A DNA stretch of 64,000 nt from Trichomonas vaginalis G3 (Eukaryota > Parabasalia > Trichomonadida > Trichomonadidae): NCBI RefSeq assembly GCF_026262505.1, contig NC_067206.1, positions 14,752,205 to 14,816,204 on the forward strand. Direction: 5' to 3'. The notes below the pieces were generated by a model that ran no database searches, was not told where the DNA came from, and saw nothing but the letters and a program-made list of their open reading frames with translations. Numbering within the stretch: position 1 is the first letter of the stretch; the number at the start of each line of letters is the position of its first letter. A program made the position numbers and the translations under genes. This document shows, one piece after another, positions 24,510 to 34,594 of the stretch.

Positions 24510-25733
24510 TACAGAATAGATGTTTCAGATTTTTATGACTTCCAAGCATTCAGAAATATGTGTCCATTTAGAGACTATAACAAAGCAGTCGAGAATTTGA
24601 AACGTTTAGTCATTTATGTCGACTCTGCCCCAGAATGTTATGTCATGAAAGAATGGGATGTTGTCTTTAACAAACCAAGAGCAACAATAGTTTCAGAACA
24701 AGAATGTAGACAGAAACTTAAGAAAATAAAAGTTGTACAAGTTGGATGAAGATGTTAGATGCTTGGGATATCTTATTGTCAAAGTTAGAAGATTTTTCAG
24801 TTCGAGGTATAAAGTTCTATACACCTTCTCCAAACTTCTATTCTATCTTCACTGGATATAAATACGAACAAGTAGAATGGAAAGAAAATATTATAGAAGC
24901 TTGGTTAGACCATGTCAAAGAAATTATATGCAATGGAAACGAAAAGGTTTATGAGTATATCTTATGTTGGTTTGCAAACATCTTACAACATCCAAGTGCT
25001 AAAAATGAAACTGCTCTCATTATAATTGGAAAACAAGGAACAGGTAAGAACACTTTCTTTACAGATATTTATGCAAACTGTTAGAAGGTTATTCGAACCG
25101 AATATGACAAACTTAGAAAACATCTGTGGCAAGTTTAACTCCTCAATAGAGAATATGAAACTTATAGTTTGCAATGAACTTCAAAGTATAGATACAACAA
25201 AAGTTTTGAAACTCAGATGCTTTGAAGAGTCTTATAACAGACAAAGTTGGAGTTGTTGAAAGAAAGTATAAAGACCAAAGAGTTTGTGAAAATGTTGCAA
25301 ACTTCATTATGGTTTCAAACAATACTGTTCCGATGAAGTTAGAAAGTTCTGACAGAAGATATGTAGTTGTCAGAACGTCAGATTCTCATATGCAAGATAC
25401 AGAATATTTTGACGACTTAGCAGAAACTTTGACATCTGACTTTTACAACCACTTGTTCTCATATTTCATGACATTAGATATTTCTAAGTTCAATCCAAGA
25501 CAAATTCCACATACCGAAGAGAGACAAACATTGTTAGAAGCAAACAAGAGTGTATATGAACTGTTCATAGATGAAACTGACTTTGTGTTTAGATGAAAGG
25601 TCATTGTACGATTCGTATAAACAATATTGTCAAGAATATGGTTATATGGCAGCTCTAAACGAACATTCTTGGCAAATGTCAAAAGTCTTTTAGATGTTCA
25701 GAACGGTGTATATACAAAGAAAAATTTTTGAGT
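24507..25733 (+). pseudogene. SF3-type helicase, copy C
   Basis: Superfamily 3 helicase of the D5-like kind, expected to unwind element DNA during replication. Visible: Walker A GKQGTGKNTF, a Walker B-like MKLIVCNE, and an SF3 motif C region FIMVSNN. About three breaks. Follows the minor capsid candidate by about 30 bp. Confidence 0.85.
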
Positions 25734-25800
25734 AAATTTTAAAAAAAATATTTTTTTATCCGATAGAAAAGATGACAAATTCATCTCAGTAAACAAGTAC

Positions 25801-26190
25801 ATGTCAGGACTTAAAGAAGAACTAGACCCATTCGCATATTTGAATGTTTACTTCTACCATTTTGAAAAGTCTTCATTCAGCAAAGTTTGGAACATCGAAC
25901 CAGTTAAGTTTGCTATTGTGACTAAAAATGGTGCGAAATTTGAAGACTTAGACATAGAAGGTTTGTTAGCAGTCAAAGAAAATTTTGACAGAAGGTTCTC
26001 AAACCTTAAAGAAGGCAAAGCATACAAACTTGTTATACCTTATGAACCAAAGAAAGCAGACGACTATGAATATTATGAGTCTAAGATAGTTGAAGTTCAA
26101 GGTAAATTGGGTAAAAAGATTTTAGAGTCTAAGCCAGTGTTTGCTCCTAAAGAGGAAGAGAACATTGACATTGACCCAGAAATGTTCTAA
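25801..26190 (+). CDS. Maverick protein, 129 residues as read here
   Basis: Whole reading frame. Counterpart of 52268-52687 in D, which starts a little further upstream. No family recognised. Contains an aromatic N-terminal part (NVYFYHFEKSSF) and an acidic C-terminus ending IDIDPEMF. Its stop lies 16 bp from the stop of the convergent gene, with a shared palindromic A/T signal between. Its place between helicase and ATPase genes suggests a replication or packaging helper, by context only. Confidence 0.7.
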   Translation: MSGLKEELDPFAYLNVYFYHFEKSSFSKVWNIEPVKFAIVTKNGAKFEDLDIEGLLAVKENFDRRFSNLKEGKAYKLVIPYEPKKADDYEYYESKIVEVQGKLGKKILESKPVFAPKEEENIDIDPEMF

Positions 26191-26209
26191 AAATAAAATT
26201 TTATTTTTA
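26187..26209. terminator. Palindromic bidirectional 3'-end signal
   Basis: AAAATAAAATTTTATTTT lies exactly between two convergent stops, offering a TAAA/AATAAA-like signal on both strands. Repeated at 52684-52706 in D and in B near 19470-19490. Confidence 0.6.
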
Positions 26210-26656
26210 CATGTCAAATTTCTTTTTCTCTGGAACTGGTTCAGGTTCTTTCTTCTCTTCTTCTACTTTCTTTTCTTTCTTTTCTCTCTTCTCTTCTTTT
26301 CTGGTGGAGTTATGTCAAATTTCTCGAACCATATTTTGTAAAAGTTCTTTGTCCTTTAATAGCTCTCTATTCTGTTTTCTATTTCATCTTCAAGAACAGC
26401 GCATGTGTCTTCTTTGCATTCTAAGAACTTTTGTTGGACTTCATCTTTCCAATCGGCGTCATCTCTGTCAACAAGTCTGTCATTGACAAATTTTAAGACT
26501 GCTCTGTAATGTTTTATGGTTCTTGTCATATTCCCAGAAACAGAACTTTAGAACAAATTCACCTTTCTTGTTTACACTATGTAAGATTTTATGGTCGACA
26601 GATGTTTTGCTGTCAAAAAGCTTGTCTCGAATATAGATAGCGAAATCGCTAGACAT
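26207..26656 (-). pseudogene. K/E-rich tailed Maverick protein, copy C
   Basis: Counterpart of 52704-53158. Start chosen at an ATG (MSSDFAIYIRD) that faces the ATPase start across a 36-bp A/T-rich bidirectional promoter. C-terminal third is rich in Lys and Glu. Broken. Function unknown. Confidence 0.6.
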
Positions 26657-26692
26657 TTTCTAAAAGATAAAAATTTTAATTTTTCTAAAAAT

Positions 26693-27568
26693 ATGTTAGA
26701 AAAAAAGTTTGCTGACATTGACAAGAAATTTGAGAATGTTTTAAACAAGAACAAGAGGAAGTTAGAAAATGCTCAGATAAAGCCTATACATGACAAGTTC
26801 TTATTTGCTCAGAATGGTATAACAGGTCTAATTGCACCACCTGGGTCGGGTAAGACTTTCACTTATCTTAAAATGGCTGCACAACAACAAGAACTAGATG
26901 AGAAGAACCCATTCTATGAGTTAGTTGTTATTTGTTCGACTTCTGGTCAATTTGACCAAACCGTCAATTCGTTCAAAGATATTATAAAGAAGTCTAAGTT
27001 AGTATGTATAAAGGATACTGAGTTGTTAGATTGGATAAAGAAGTACCAAAGAAGAGTTTTGAAGTATAATGCTATAAATGAGTATATAAATTCTAAGTTT
27101 AAAGACCCAAATGAGGAAATGCAGAGAATATTAGAGAAGAAACACTTCAGAAACAAACAGAAAGAGATAGAATACATTTCGAAGAAATTGCAATCTTACG
27201 ATTGGAAGACTTACCCTCATAGATGTCTTCTTATCTTAGATGACTTTGCTTCTCATCCTTTGTTAAAGAACAGAGAACAAGATATGTGTCGAATTCTTAA
27301 GAAGCTCAGACACTTTAACATCTCAGTTGTCATTTGTGTACAGACAGCAAAGAGTTTAAGTAAGGATGTTAAATGAATACTTACTGACATAATACTTTTC
27401 CCCGGATTGTCCGAAGACGATTTCATGGAACTTATGAAAGAGTCCATGGCAGGTAAGTTTGACAGACATGAACTATGGGAGAAGTATAAAGTCATACAAG
27501 ACCCTCATACTTCTTTCAGAATTCATATCTACGCAAACAAAGTTCAAATTGTAAAAAGTCAAGCTTGA
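26693..27568 (+). pseudogene. A32/FtsK-type genome-packaging ATPase, copy C
   Basis: P-loop ATPase of the A32-like/FtsK-HerA lineage, which pumps element DNA into capsids and is a hallmark Maverick gene. Walker A APPGSGKTFTYLK and Walker B CLLILDDFA are clear, and a glutamine-bearing sensor-like VVICVQTAKS follows. Start taken at ATGTTAGAAAAA after CTAAAA. About one or two breaks near the 3' end; the rest reads cleanly. Confidence 0.88.
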
Positions 27569-27584
27569 AAAATAAAGAGTGCAT

Positions 27585-27690
27585 CTACCCTACTTGTTTG
27601 AAGTTGTCAAAATACTCTGTTATTTTTTCTTTCAGTAGCGGTAAGTCTTCTCTCGGTTTTCCGAGGGAAGCAATCTTATGCCATTTTTTG
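27585..27690 (-). pseudogene. Remnant of the gene kept in copy B
   Basis: About 100 bp match the 3' end of the relic at 17281-18071, then the match stops. D carries the same remnant (54080-54175), so the loss predates the split of C and D. Confidence 0.65.
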
Positions 27691-27767
27691 ACGAAGTGAA
27701 GATTTACACTTCGTCAAAAAAATCCCTGAAATCAAGAATTTTGTTGCTGAATTCAGCAACAAAATTC
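27683..27767. repeat. Two intergenic hairpins
   Basis: 27683-27723: arms TTTTTTGACGAAGTG / CACTTCGTCAAAAAA. 27736-27767: a perfect 32-bp palindrome with arms GAATTTTGTTGCTGAA/TTCAGCAACAAAATTC. Both lie between convergent genes; they could act as 3'-end structures. Confidence 0.75.
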
Positions 27768-27809
27768 AAATTGTAAAAAGTCAAGCTTGAAAAATCTAAG
27801 TGTTTAGTC

Positions 27810-28001
27810 TTAGTAAGATGGTAGCTTCTTAAAGCAAATACCATTGCTGAGTTTTAGGTACGTGAAGAGAAGTACAATGAATTCAATTACGAGTACAATT
27901 GCAATGACAACTAAGGCAACTATTTTTGTCTTTTGCCAGCAAGGGTACTTCTTCTCTTCCAATGGTTCGGCAGAACTATACTCACTCATGAGAAATGCCA
28001 A
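27810..28001 (-). CDS. Single-pass membrane protein, 63 residues
   Basis: Whole, and identical in sequence to the D copy at 55647-55838. One hydrophobic segment at about residues 26-48 (IVALVVIAIVLVIEFIVLLF), an acidic N-terminal part with Tyr/Ser, and a short Cys/Lys tail. The start could also be Met5. No family recognised. It heads the small-gene module and is divergent from the next gene across about 30 bp. Could act at a membrane during entry, exit or signalling; inference. Confidence 0.75.
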   Translation of the reverse strand: MAFLMSEYSSAEPLEEKKYPCWQKTKIVALVVIAIVLVIEFIVLLFTYLKLSNGICFKKLPSY

Positions 28002-28013
28002 AACGGTTTAATA

Positions 28014-28035
28014 GAAAAAGTGTCATTTTTTCATG
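28014..28035 (+). promoter_or_regulatory. Host-type initiator motif
   Basis: GAAAAAGTGTCATTTTTTCATG: a TCATTTTT initiator-like element (T. vaginalis Inr, TCA+Y-W rich) directly before the ATG at 28033. Same in D at 55851-55872. Confidence 0.6.
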
Positions 28036-28227
28036 TCCGAAGACTCGAAGGTGCAACACTTCCAAAATACCGACGAACTCAGAAGAGCAGCATGGCAGTA
28101 TGTTCTTGACAACTTCTTTGAGTTCTCCAGGAACACCTTGGAAAATGCTGAAGAACTCCGACACAGAGAATTTGGAGAAATTGCACTCCAATACTACCTT
28201 GACAAACAAAGGGTAAACAAAGGGTAA
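28033..28227 (+). CDS. Small helical Maverick protein, 64 residues
   Basis: Whole; nearly identical in D (55870-56064). Predicted mostly helical, with charged and aromatic residues and no membrane segment (MSEDSKVQHFQNTDELRRAAW...). No family recognised. Ends in a repeated RVNKG/KQRVNKG region encoded by a short duplicated AACAAAGGGTA. Preceded by a host-type initiator. Role unknown; part of the small-gene module. Confidence 0.7.
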   Translation: MSEDSKVQHFQNTDELRRAAWQYVLDNFFEFSRNTLENAEELRHREFGEIALQYYLDKQRVNKG

Positions 28228-28251
28228 AATAAGACTAAAAACTTAACGTTT

Positions 28252-28270
28252 AAAAAGTGACATTTTTATG
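28252..28270 (+). promoter_or_regulatory. Initiator-like motif
   Basis: AAAAAGTGACATTTTTATG immediately before the ATG at 28268; variant of the motif at 28014. Same in D at 56089-56107. Confidence 0.5.
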
Positions 28271-28468
28271 AGCTCCGAGTCACCGAGAAAACTTGGTCAG
28301 ATGTTAGCAGCTTACTTCCCTGAGGAGGATGGAAGCGTTACATACGTAAGGTTCAAAAACAACGAACCTGGAATTGCGTACCAAATTCGCAATTACATGA
28401 CCATGGAAGAGTACGAAAGGTTCCTACAAGAGAAACCAGCTCTAAACAACTCAGAAAAGAAAGAATAA
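28268..28468 (+). CDS. Small Maverick protein, 66 residues
   Basis: Whole; nearly identical in D (56105-56305). Short soluble protein with a compact aromatic core (QMLAAYFPEEDGSVTY) and a charged C-terminus. No family recognised. Sits 40 bp after the previous gene on the same strand with its own initiator-like motif. Confidence 0.7.
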   Translation: MSSESPRKLGQMLAAYFPEEDGSVTYVRFKNNEPGIAYQIRNYMTMEEYERFLQEKPALNNSEKKE

Positions 28469-28494
28469 AAGTTTAACTCGTAATTGTTTATTTT

Positions 28495-29082
28495 TTACTT
28501 GTATGGGCAAGCTGCAAGAATGAAGTCGACTATCTCAGTCTTTGTCTTGACCAGTTGGACGGCTCTTGCGAGTACGTCTGTTTTGCGGTCTCCAGCTGGT
28601 GTCTGACCTTCGTAATTGCGCATGTTCTTGAGAGCTCCAACTGTAAATTGATTGTAGGATGAAGAGTCTCTCAGACTGCTTGAGGTAGTCTTCACGGTCA
28701 CGAACCGAATCTGTGGTACGAGTCGAATCGGTCGATTTGAGGGAAGAGACTGAAAGCCTGTCGTCTTCCATAGGGGCTGTGGCATAATCTTTGCGTAAAC
28801 GGTTCAGACCTTCTTCGAACTCTTGGTCTCTCTTCGATTTGGATTGAGATTGGAATTGTTGGGTGGAGCTTGCTGGAACATCCAAGGGTTGGGGAAGTAA
28901 GGCATAGGCTGAGGAGGGTAGTTCGGGAAGCCTTGTAGTGGAAATTGGTAGTAACCTTGAGGTGGAAATTGGTAGTAATTTGGTGGAGGGACTTGCTGGA
29001 ACTGAGGTTGCTGAGGAGACTGTTGTGGTTCTTTAGGTTCCTCTGGTTTGGGAATGGACTCGGTTGGTGGGACGTCGGACAT
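28495..29082 (-). pseudogene. Pro/Gln/Tyr-rich Maverick protein, copy C
   Basis: Counterpart of the whole gene at 56334-56918. Broken about twice here. N-terminal half carries PPQGYY/QGFPNYPPQ repeats; C-terminal half is charged and helical. Confidence 0.7.
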
Positions 29083-29109
29083 TCGTTTGTGGCTTAACCG
29101 TCGGACCAC

Positions 29110-29418
29110 AACGATAAAAATCTCTGCTACTAGCAGTACTGCTACTGACAGTAGCAGTACTTTTACTGACAGTAGCAGTACTTTTTCTGACAGTAGCAGT
29201 ACTTTTTCTGACAGTAGCAGTACTTTTTCTGACAGTAGCAGTACTTTTTCTGACAGTAGCAGTACTTTATCGTCGAAAACCCTCTCAAATTTTCCTTTTT
29301 ACTGCAAGTAGCAGTACTTTTACTGACAGTAGCAGTACTTTTACTGACAGTAGCAGTACTTTTTCTGACAGTAGCAGTACTTTTACTGACAGTAGCAGTA
29401 CTTTTACTGACAGTAGCA
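29110..29418. repeat. 21-bp minisatellite in a divergent promoter
   Basis: About thirteen copies of a 21-bp unit (GACAGTAGCAGTACTTTTACT and variants) in two blocks, 29136-29267 and 29305-29418, separated by unrelated sequence at 29268-29304. It lies between divergent genes. In D the same place carries a different repeat (see 56935-57180). Confidence 0.9.
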
Positions 29419-29784
29419 ATGGTCGAGGTCGAACCTACCGACGAGGCAATTTACCTAATTGAAATTAACGAGCTTGTTAAAGACTTCCTCAGGCAGAATG
29501 TAAAAGGCAAGCTTGTTAACGGTTGGATAACGGGAAGGGCTGCCTTGAATCTCGAGACTTCGACTGGAATTCCAATTCAAATACCAGACGGGACAGCCTA
29601 CGACGACATAAAGCAAGCAAAGAAAGAAGCTCTTCTCAAGTTCTTTGCCAAGCGTCCTTGGATACTACTTCCAAACAGAGAGAACCCTTTCCCAAGAATG
29701 AACCAAATTCTCAAGGGTCTCCTTCACTTCTCGGGTCAACCATTCTACATAACCTGTGAAGGCGACATCCAACCAGTTCAGTAA
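29419..29784 (+). CDS. Maverick protein, 121 residues
   Basis: Whole. Counterpart of 57181-57540 in D, with which it shares most of the C-terminal two thirds (ETSTGIPIQIPDGTAYD..., HFSGQPFYITCEGDIQPVQ) while the N-terminal third differs much more. No family recognised. The 5' end abuts the minisatellite. The uneven divergence suggests either relaxed or diversifying pressure on the N-terminus. Confidence 0.75.
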   Translation: MVEVEPTDEAIYLIEINELVKDFLRQNVKGKLVNGWITGRAALNLETSTGIPIQIPDGTAYDDIKQAKKEALLKFFAKRPWILLPNRENPFPRMNQILKGLLHFSGQPFYITCEGDIQPVQ

Positions 29785-29804
29785 ACCTTAACGTTTAGAG
29801 TAAA

Positions 29805-29828
29805 AACATTTTTTTCATTTTTTGAATG
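29805..29828 (+). promoter_or_regulatory. Host-type initiator motif
   Basis: TTTTTTTCATTTTTTGAATG before the ATG at 29826; same at 57561-57585 in D. Confidence 0.55.
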
Positions 29829-30410
29829 AAGCAAGTTAAATTCGTCCCATACCAATCTCAATGGACCGATGAAGAGTTTCAAGCCATAATTGAAGACGTT
29901 GAGAACGACATAGACGGCGAACTTGAAGGAGCTCAAATCACAATTGCAACCAAAATTGCAGGAGTCAAGGAACAGATAGCTCCACTTAAAGCTACCAAAG
30001 CTACTCTTGACCTCATGGATAGTTACCGTTTAGATGTCAAGAGTGGAATAAGACATTTAAAATTAAAACTTCTAAACTACGAAGCTATACTCCAAAAGTT
30101 AGCAGAAATGAGAAGACTTTACCAGAGCTACTTACATGTAAGGGACTTACCTTCAAGCAGTCCGACCAAAGATGAATTTGTTGACATTGTCCCAATTTTG
30201 TCCGAAAGTCAGCTCAGATGTTTCGAACTGCTCCCAACATATCCGGAATATATGAACGTTTGCCTGAACTCTTCCACAATCTCAAAAAACGTTTTTTGGT
30301 TCTCATGTTCCAAACTTTTATCGGAAGAGACAACAAACGTTCAGAAGAAGAACAAGATATTATTTTAAACTTGTTGTATGACATAACTGTCATAACAAGC
30401 TTTTTGAAGT
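29826..30410 (+). pseudogene. Helical Maverick protein, copy C
   Basis: Counterpart of the whole 194-residue gene at 57583-58167. About one break near the 3' end. Confidence 0.75.
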
Positions 30411-30444
30411 AAAACCGTCATTCTCAAACCACTTCATTTTTTCG

Positions 30445-31132
30445 ATGTCCGAACAAGCACCGAAGCCAAACTCAATGGCAGATGTCCTTTCAAGGGTTGA
30501 CAGACAGGCGCCCAGTTCAAATTCAAATTGCCCAATTGAACGCTCATCTGTCAAACACCATTAAGACTCTCCAAAGTAGTCTTATGGAAGAGATAACCAA
30601 TCTCAAAGTCGAAGTCCTCACGAACCAAGCTTCCAATAAGAAAGTCCTGAACGATTTCGCGGAAACCTTGCGCCAATACAACATAGAGAACCAAAACCTT
30701 GCCCGACTCATCTACCGTTTTTCGAAGAGATTGACACCATTGGGCGGCACTCGAAAGGACAGAACCTCCAACACCGTAATTCGTGAACACAGAATTGCCG
30801 AAGGTATTATCAAAGAAGAGGAAGAAGAGGAAGAAGAGGAAGAAGAGAAACACGAAGAAGAGGAAGTTTGGGCAACCCTTGTTGCCGATGACGCTTACGA
30901 AATTTCCCAACCCTACCCATACCAAATCCGCAACAGGGAGACCGGCAAGGTTCTTACCCCAGTCCTCAACAACTTGGGACACTTGAACCTTAACCTTCGG
31001 AATCGCGGTTCAATCTCCATGGGCAAGCTTGTCGCAATTCAATGGGTTCCAAATCCAGGCAAGAAGACGAAGGTCAGACACATTGACGGTGACAAGCTCA
31101 ACAACCGTAAGGAGAACCTCGAGTGGTTCTAA
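30445..31132 (+). pseudogene. Coiled-coil protein with HNH-like C-terminus, copy C
   Basis: Counterpart of 58200-58889, where domains are described. About two breaks in the N-terminal half. The HNH-like C-terminal end reads cleanly. Confidence 0.75.
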
Positions 31133-31181
31133 GAGTAAAAAAATTTTATTTTAGGGGGAAACCCCAAGTAAATTTAGGTGT

Positions 31182-31445
31182 TTATTTGGATAAGTATGTT
31201 AAATTAAGGGTAATTTGCAAAATTAGTTCCCGACCTTTGAATTGGACTCTTTCGTTATCCCAGTTGCGTAGGAGGTCGTCCCAGAGAAGTTGGTAGAATT
31301 GCCAATCCAAGGACGATTTGTCCTCCCAGGCATTGAGGATGTACTGCTTGTAGAGTTTCATGACCTCTGCCTTGCACCAGACACCCTCTCCCTTGGAACG
31401 TAAGGCTTCTTCGAAGTGCTCGAATGCGATTGGCTGCTTGACCAT
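31182..31445 (-). CDS. Maverick protein, 87 residues
   Basis: Whole. Start chosen at MVKQPIAFEHF because the host-type initiator (AAAAAGTGTCATTTCGG on the minus strand, 31446-31463) lies directly upstream. Trp- and Tyr-rich (WQFYQLLWDDLLRNWDNE). Near-identical to D (58938-59201). No family recognised. Divergent from the next small gene. Confidence 0.7.
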   Translation of the reverse strand: MVKQPIAFEHFEEALRSKGEGVWCKAEVMKLYKQYILNAWEDKSSLDWQFYQLLWDDLLRNWDNERVQFKGRELILQITLNLTYLSK

Positions 31446-31475
31446 CCGAAATGACACTTTTTGTCCGTTTGGTCA

Positions 31476-31640
31476 ATGTTCGTGTCTCGTGCCATAGTCG
31501 ACGAAAATACAGACAAACAGGTTATATATGAGTTTGAGACCAAGAATGGTGTAACTCGACCTGTCCGATTCAAAGACTCCGAGGGCGACCATGAAATTAA
31601 ACGGAAATTAGCTAGGAAGGAATATAAAAATTTTTTATTT
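31476..31640 (+). pseudogene. Small proline-tailed protein, copy C
   Basis: N-terminal part as in D (59231-59476); the polyproline tail region is absent in this copy, so the 3' end differs. Broken. Confidence 0.6.
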
Positions 31641-33787
31641 CATGCAATGTTTTATTTCTGTGCCGTCTTCAAGTATGCCCCAATACTTACGCTTGGAGAG
31701 GACATGAACTTCGGTGAAAATTTTGTCCAATTTGAATCGACCCATCTTTTCACCGACTAAACCCATTTCAATGAGTTTGTTGTATCCTTCTTCGTTCGTC
31801 ATGAGTGCGTCAATGTTCTCATAGTAAACCTTGACTTTGGATTTGACTTCGGAGAAGAATTTGTTGTACTCGTCAAGGACTGCCTTTGCGAACTGAGGGT
31901 AAGACCAATGTTCGACAATAGGTTTTAATGTGGTTACTAAGCCACTTTGACCTTGAGTGAATTCGTACTTCAAAACAAAAGGAGAAAACCTTTCAACAAA
32001 GTTGTCGACCTTCTCATAATGTTTACTCTTCATCTCTTGAGGTTTCTTAATGGAATATCCCCATGTCGAATTCATAAGCAATTTGAGTGTCATTGCAAGT
32101 TTGGGGTTTGAAGCTTTCCTAATATCATACAGTTGTTGTATGACTTTTCCAACTGTATAGTTCCTTCCCGGGAACTCACCATCTTCGTTTGGAATTCCAG
32201 TCGGAATATATTGGACAAACCTCATGTATGCAGCGTTAAGGTCGACATAGTATATCTTTTCGTTTGAGTCGAACTTGTCGCAACCAATTGGTCCAGTTTG
32301 TGGAAATTCAAGTGAGTCTCTTATCTTCTGAGAAACTTCTCCTGTTATCTCATAAACGTCGTCGAAGCAACCTGTTTCATATAAAACCTTCTGACCTAAC
32401 TCAGATGCTCTCCAATACAATTTGACGTCAATTGGATGTCTCAATGGAAGTTTATTTATAGCATCTTGAAGTTCTTGCAACCTCATTGGAAGTTCTTCTG
32501 GTTCAGGTTGGTATCCGAACAATCCAACTCCTTGTGGAATTGTGTACTTCTTTTGTACTAGAACTTTGTCTGGAACAACTTTTGGTCTTGCTAACAGTGA
32601 AAAGTTTGTTTCGTCTTTTGGTACAAAAGTTTCTGTCAGCTTGTCATCTGGAATTGGTTCCAACAAACCTTTCTCGAAAAGAATGTTTACAGCTCTGACA
32701 ATGTTGCACTTGCCTTTTCCGAACAATGGGTTTGTAAGACTTTCGTTCAACATGAAGTGGTTGTGGACAATTACAATCTTCAACCATGGTAAATTGAACT
32801 CAACAACATAGTCGTCATGTGAAGAACCTTTAGCTGTAGGTATGTTGACTCGGATATTGACATTTGCCAACGGTGCAATTTTTGCCAATTGACCTCTGAG
32901 AATGTACCTTGTCTTCACACATGACTCAAGATACTTCTCTTCTCATCTGTAACAAGACCAGAGTTCCTGAGACATGTAAGAATACAAGGTTCATTGACAA
33001 TTGTTTCAATTGAATTGTAAATTCCATACCTTGTCAAGTCAATGTCAGACTTATTTATGAAGGGGAAGTATCCAGCATGTTGTCTGACTGCTTGAGGGTT
33101 AGGTTGGTACCATTCGAACTTGACACTTGCAATTCCTTTAATTGCATTCAAAATGTCTGAGTCGGAGTCAAACATTTGTTCTCTCTTTGTAGTCTTGAAA
33201 GCGTCAAGAAGTTTTGCGGCTGTTTGTTCATTGCCATGTGCATAGTAAATGTGACCATCCAAATCCGTTATGGTCAATCTGAGATTGTGTCCTTTCTTAT
33301 TTCCGTCTTGTATGGCAGCAAGTACACCCATGAAGCCTTCTTTGTTCTTTCCTTCGTCAAAGTTTACTGTAAAGGTTCGACCAGATGTAATTTGACTTCT
33401 AACTTCACGATACTTTTCATATGCATATCTTGTTCTTTCCATGGGAGCATGACCATCCTCTGCACTACCTTTTTTCCTTCTCAAAGGATGCAATTGTTCG
33501 TCATGTTTCCAGTAGAATCTGGCAAAGCCGTCGTGTCCTTCAACTTGAGGTTCACTAACATCGAAAGGCATGTCCATAAGACGTTCTTCTTCTAACCTCT
33601 CTAGTCTGTTTGGATAATTGGCACGTGCTGTTTCCAAATCCATTTCGTAGCGAAGACCAGACAATTTGTCATAGACTTTTATGGGTCTTCCCTTCCTATA
33701 TTTAAACTTCTTCGAAACTCTCCAACCATATCTTTGTAACTCTGCTTTTATTCTAGCAGACTTTCTGTCCATTCTATATGGGGGCAT
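31635..33787 (-). pseudogene. Protein-primed family B DNA polymerase, copy C
   Basis: Hallmark Maverick replicase. It copies linear element DNA from a protein primer. Motif A-like YVDLNAAYM and motif B-like KLLMNSTWGYS are clear, and the motif C region follows near YYENIDALMT. About 715 codons, short for the family. About one or two breaks. The start sits after TTTTTATAAAA (33788-33801, minus strand). Confidence 0.85.
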
Positions 33788-33818
33788 TTTTATAAAAATA
33801 AAAAAATATTTTTTTTCT

Positions 33819-34403
33819 TTACTTTACATAACCGCCTGCTGCCATAAGTCTTTGACGCCAACCCATACCAGCTAATGAAGGTTGACTTGGTTTAGTTTGG
33901 AAACTAAACTTTGGTTTTGGTTTATCTTCAGTTTTTGGTTTTTCTTCTTCTATCGGTTTTTCGTCACTTTTCGGTTCCTCTGACTTTACCCCACCTGCAG
34001 GAACAGTTGTGTCGTCAACATCTTCATAAATATCATATGCCATTTGTTTTTGTTTTCCTTTCAACTTTTTGTGTTTGTTGTAAAGTTTAGAATATTTCGA
34101 CTCTAAGTCAATGAGATGTTCTATAATGAACTGTTGGTCAGTGAAGTAAACTTTTCCATCTGTTGTCTCGAAAGCTCCTTCAGACTTCAATATTTTATTT
34201 GTGAGAGTCTGTTTCTTTTTTGAGATACTAGCCGTTCCATTTTTATGAAAAGTGACTTTATAGTTAGGGTTTGTATTTCCAGACCTGGCATTTTCTATTA
34301 TTGAATTTTTCTCTTCATCTGTAAGTTCTTTGACAGGTTTTGACAATGGTTCTGAACTTTTTGTTTGTGGTGTCAAATCTACCGTTTCAACTTCTTCGGT
34401 CAT
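33819..34403 (-). CDS. Acidic/lysine-rich Maverick protein, 194 residues
   Basis: Whole, near-identical to D (61686-62270). N-terminal acidic segment (MTEEVETVDLTPQT), a central part with a short beta-hairpin-like stretch (NPNYKVTFHKNGTASISKKK) and a coiled-coil-like region (LIDLESKYSKLYNKHKK). Then a Glu/Lys/Pro repeat region, and a conserved-looking tail GWRQRLMAAGGYVK. No family recognised. Lies between polymerase and virion-like genes; DNA-binding or core protein is a guess from composition. Confidence 0.75.
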   Translation of the reverse strand: MTEEVETVDLTPQTKSSEPLSKPVKELTDEEKNSIIENARSGNTNPNYKVTFHKNGTASISKKKQTLTNKILKSEGAFETTDGKVYFTDQQFIIEHLIDLESKYSKLYNKHKKLKGKQKQMAYDIYEDVDDTTVPAGGVKSEEPKSDEKPIEEEKPKTEDKPKPKFSFQTKPSQPSLAGMGWRQRLMAAGGYVK

Positions 34404-34422
34404 TTCATCTCAGTAAAAAATT

Positions 34423-34575
34423 TTAGTTTGGTTTGTTTTCAACTGGTTGTTTAGGTTTTTTAAGTCGGTCTAAAACTTCCTGAGGTATAGGAAGAACTTG
34501 ACAAACACGTGGTGTAACTGCTGGAAGTCGACAAATCCATCTTGAACCCATTTGTCTCAATGCTGTATTATTCAT
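34423..34575 (-). CDS. Small Maverick protein, 50 residues
   Basis: Whole here (MNNTALRQMGSRWICRLPAV...), broken in D and A. Starts after TTACTGAGATGA, a sequence shared with the neighbouring gene start (34403), so the two genes have matching leaders. Two Cys; Pro/Lys-rich tail. Function unknown. Confidence 0.65.
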   Translation of the reverse strand: MNNTALRQMGSRWICRLPAVTPRVCQVLPIPQEVLDRLKKPKQPVENKPN

Positions 34576-34594
34576 TTCATCTCAGTAAAAAACT

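Noticed and set aside
29048-29311. Open frame with a seven-residue SSSTFSD repeat
   Set aside because: It is created by the 21-bp minisatellite and overlaps a better-supported minus-strand gene start; the 21-bp unit length makes any frame open.
29110-29418. CRISPR or telomeric repeat
   Set aside because: Contiguous 21-bp units without spacers; not a telomeric motif.
30783-30986. Lys/Arg-rich frame KKRKKRKKRKK
   Set aside because: Frame-shifted reading of the Glu run of the HNH-type gene.
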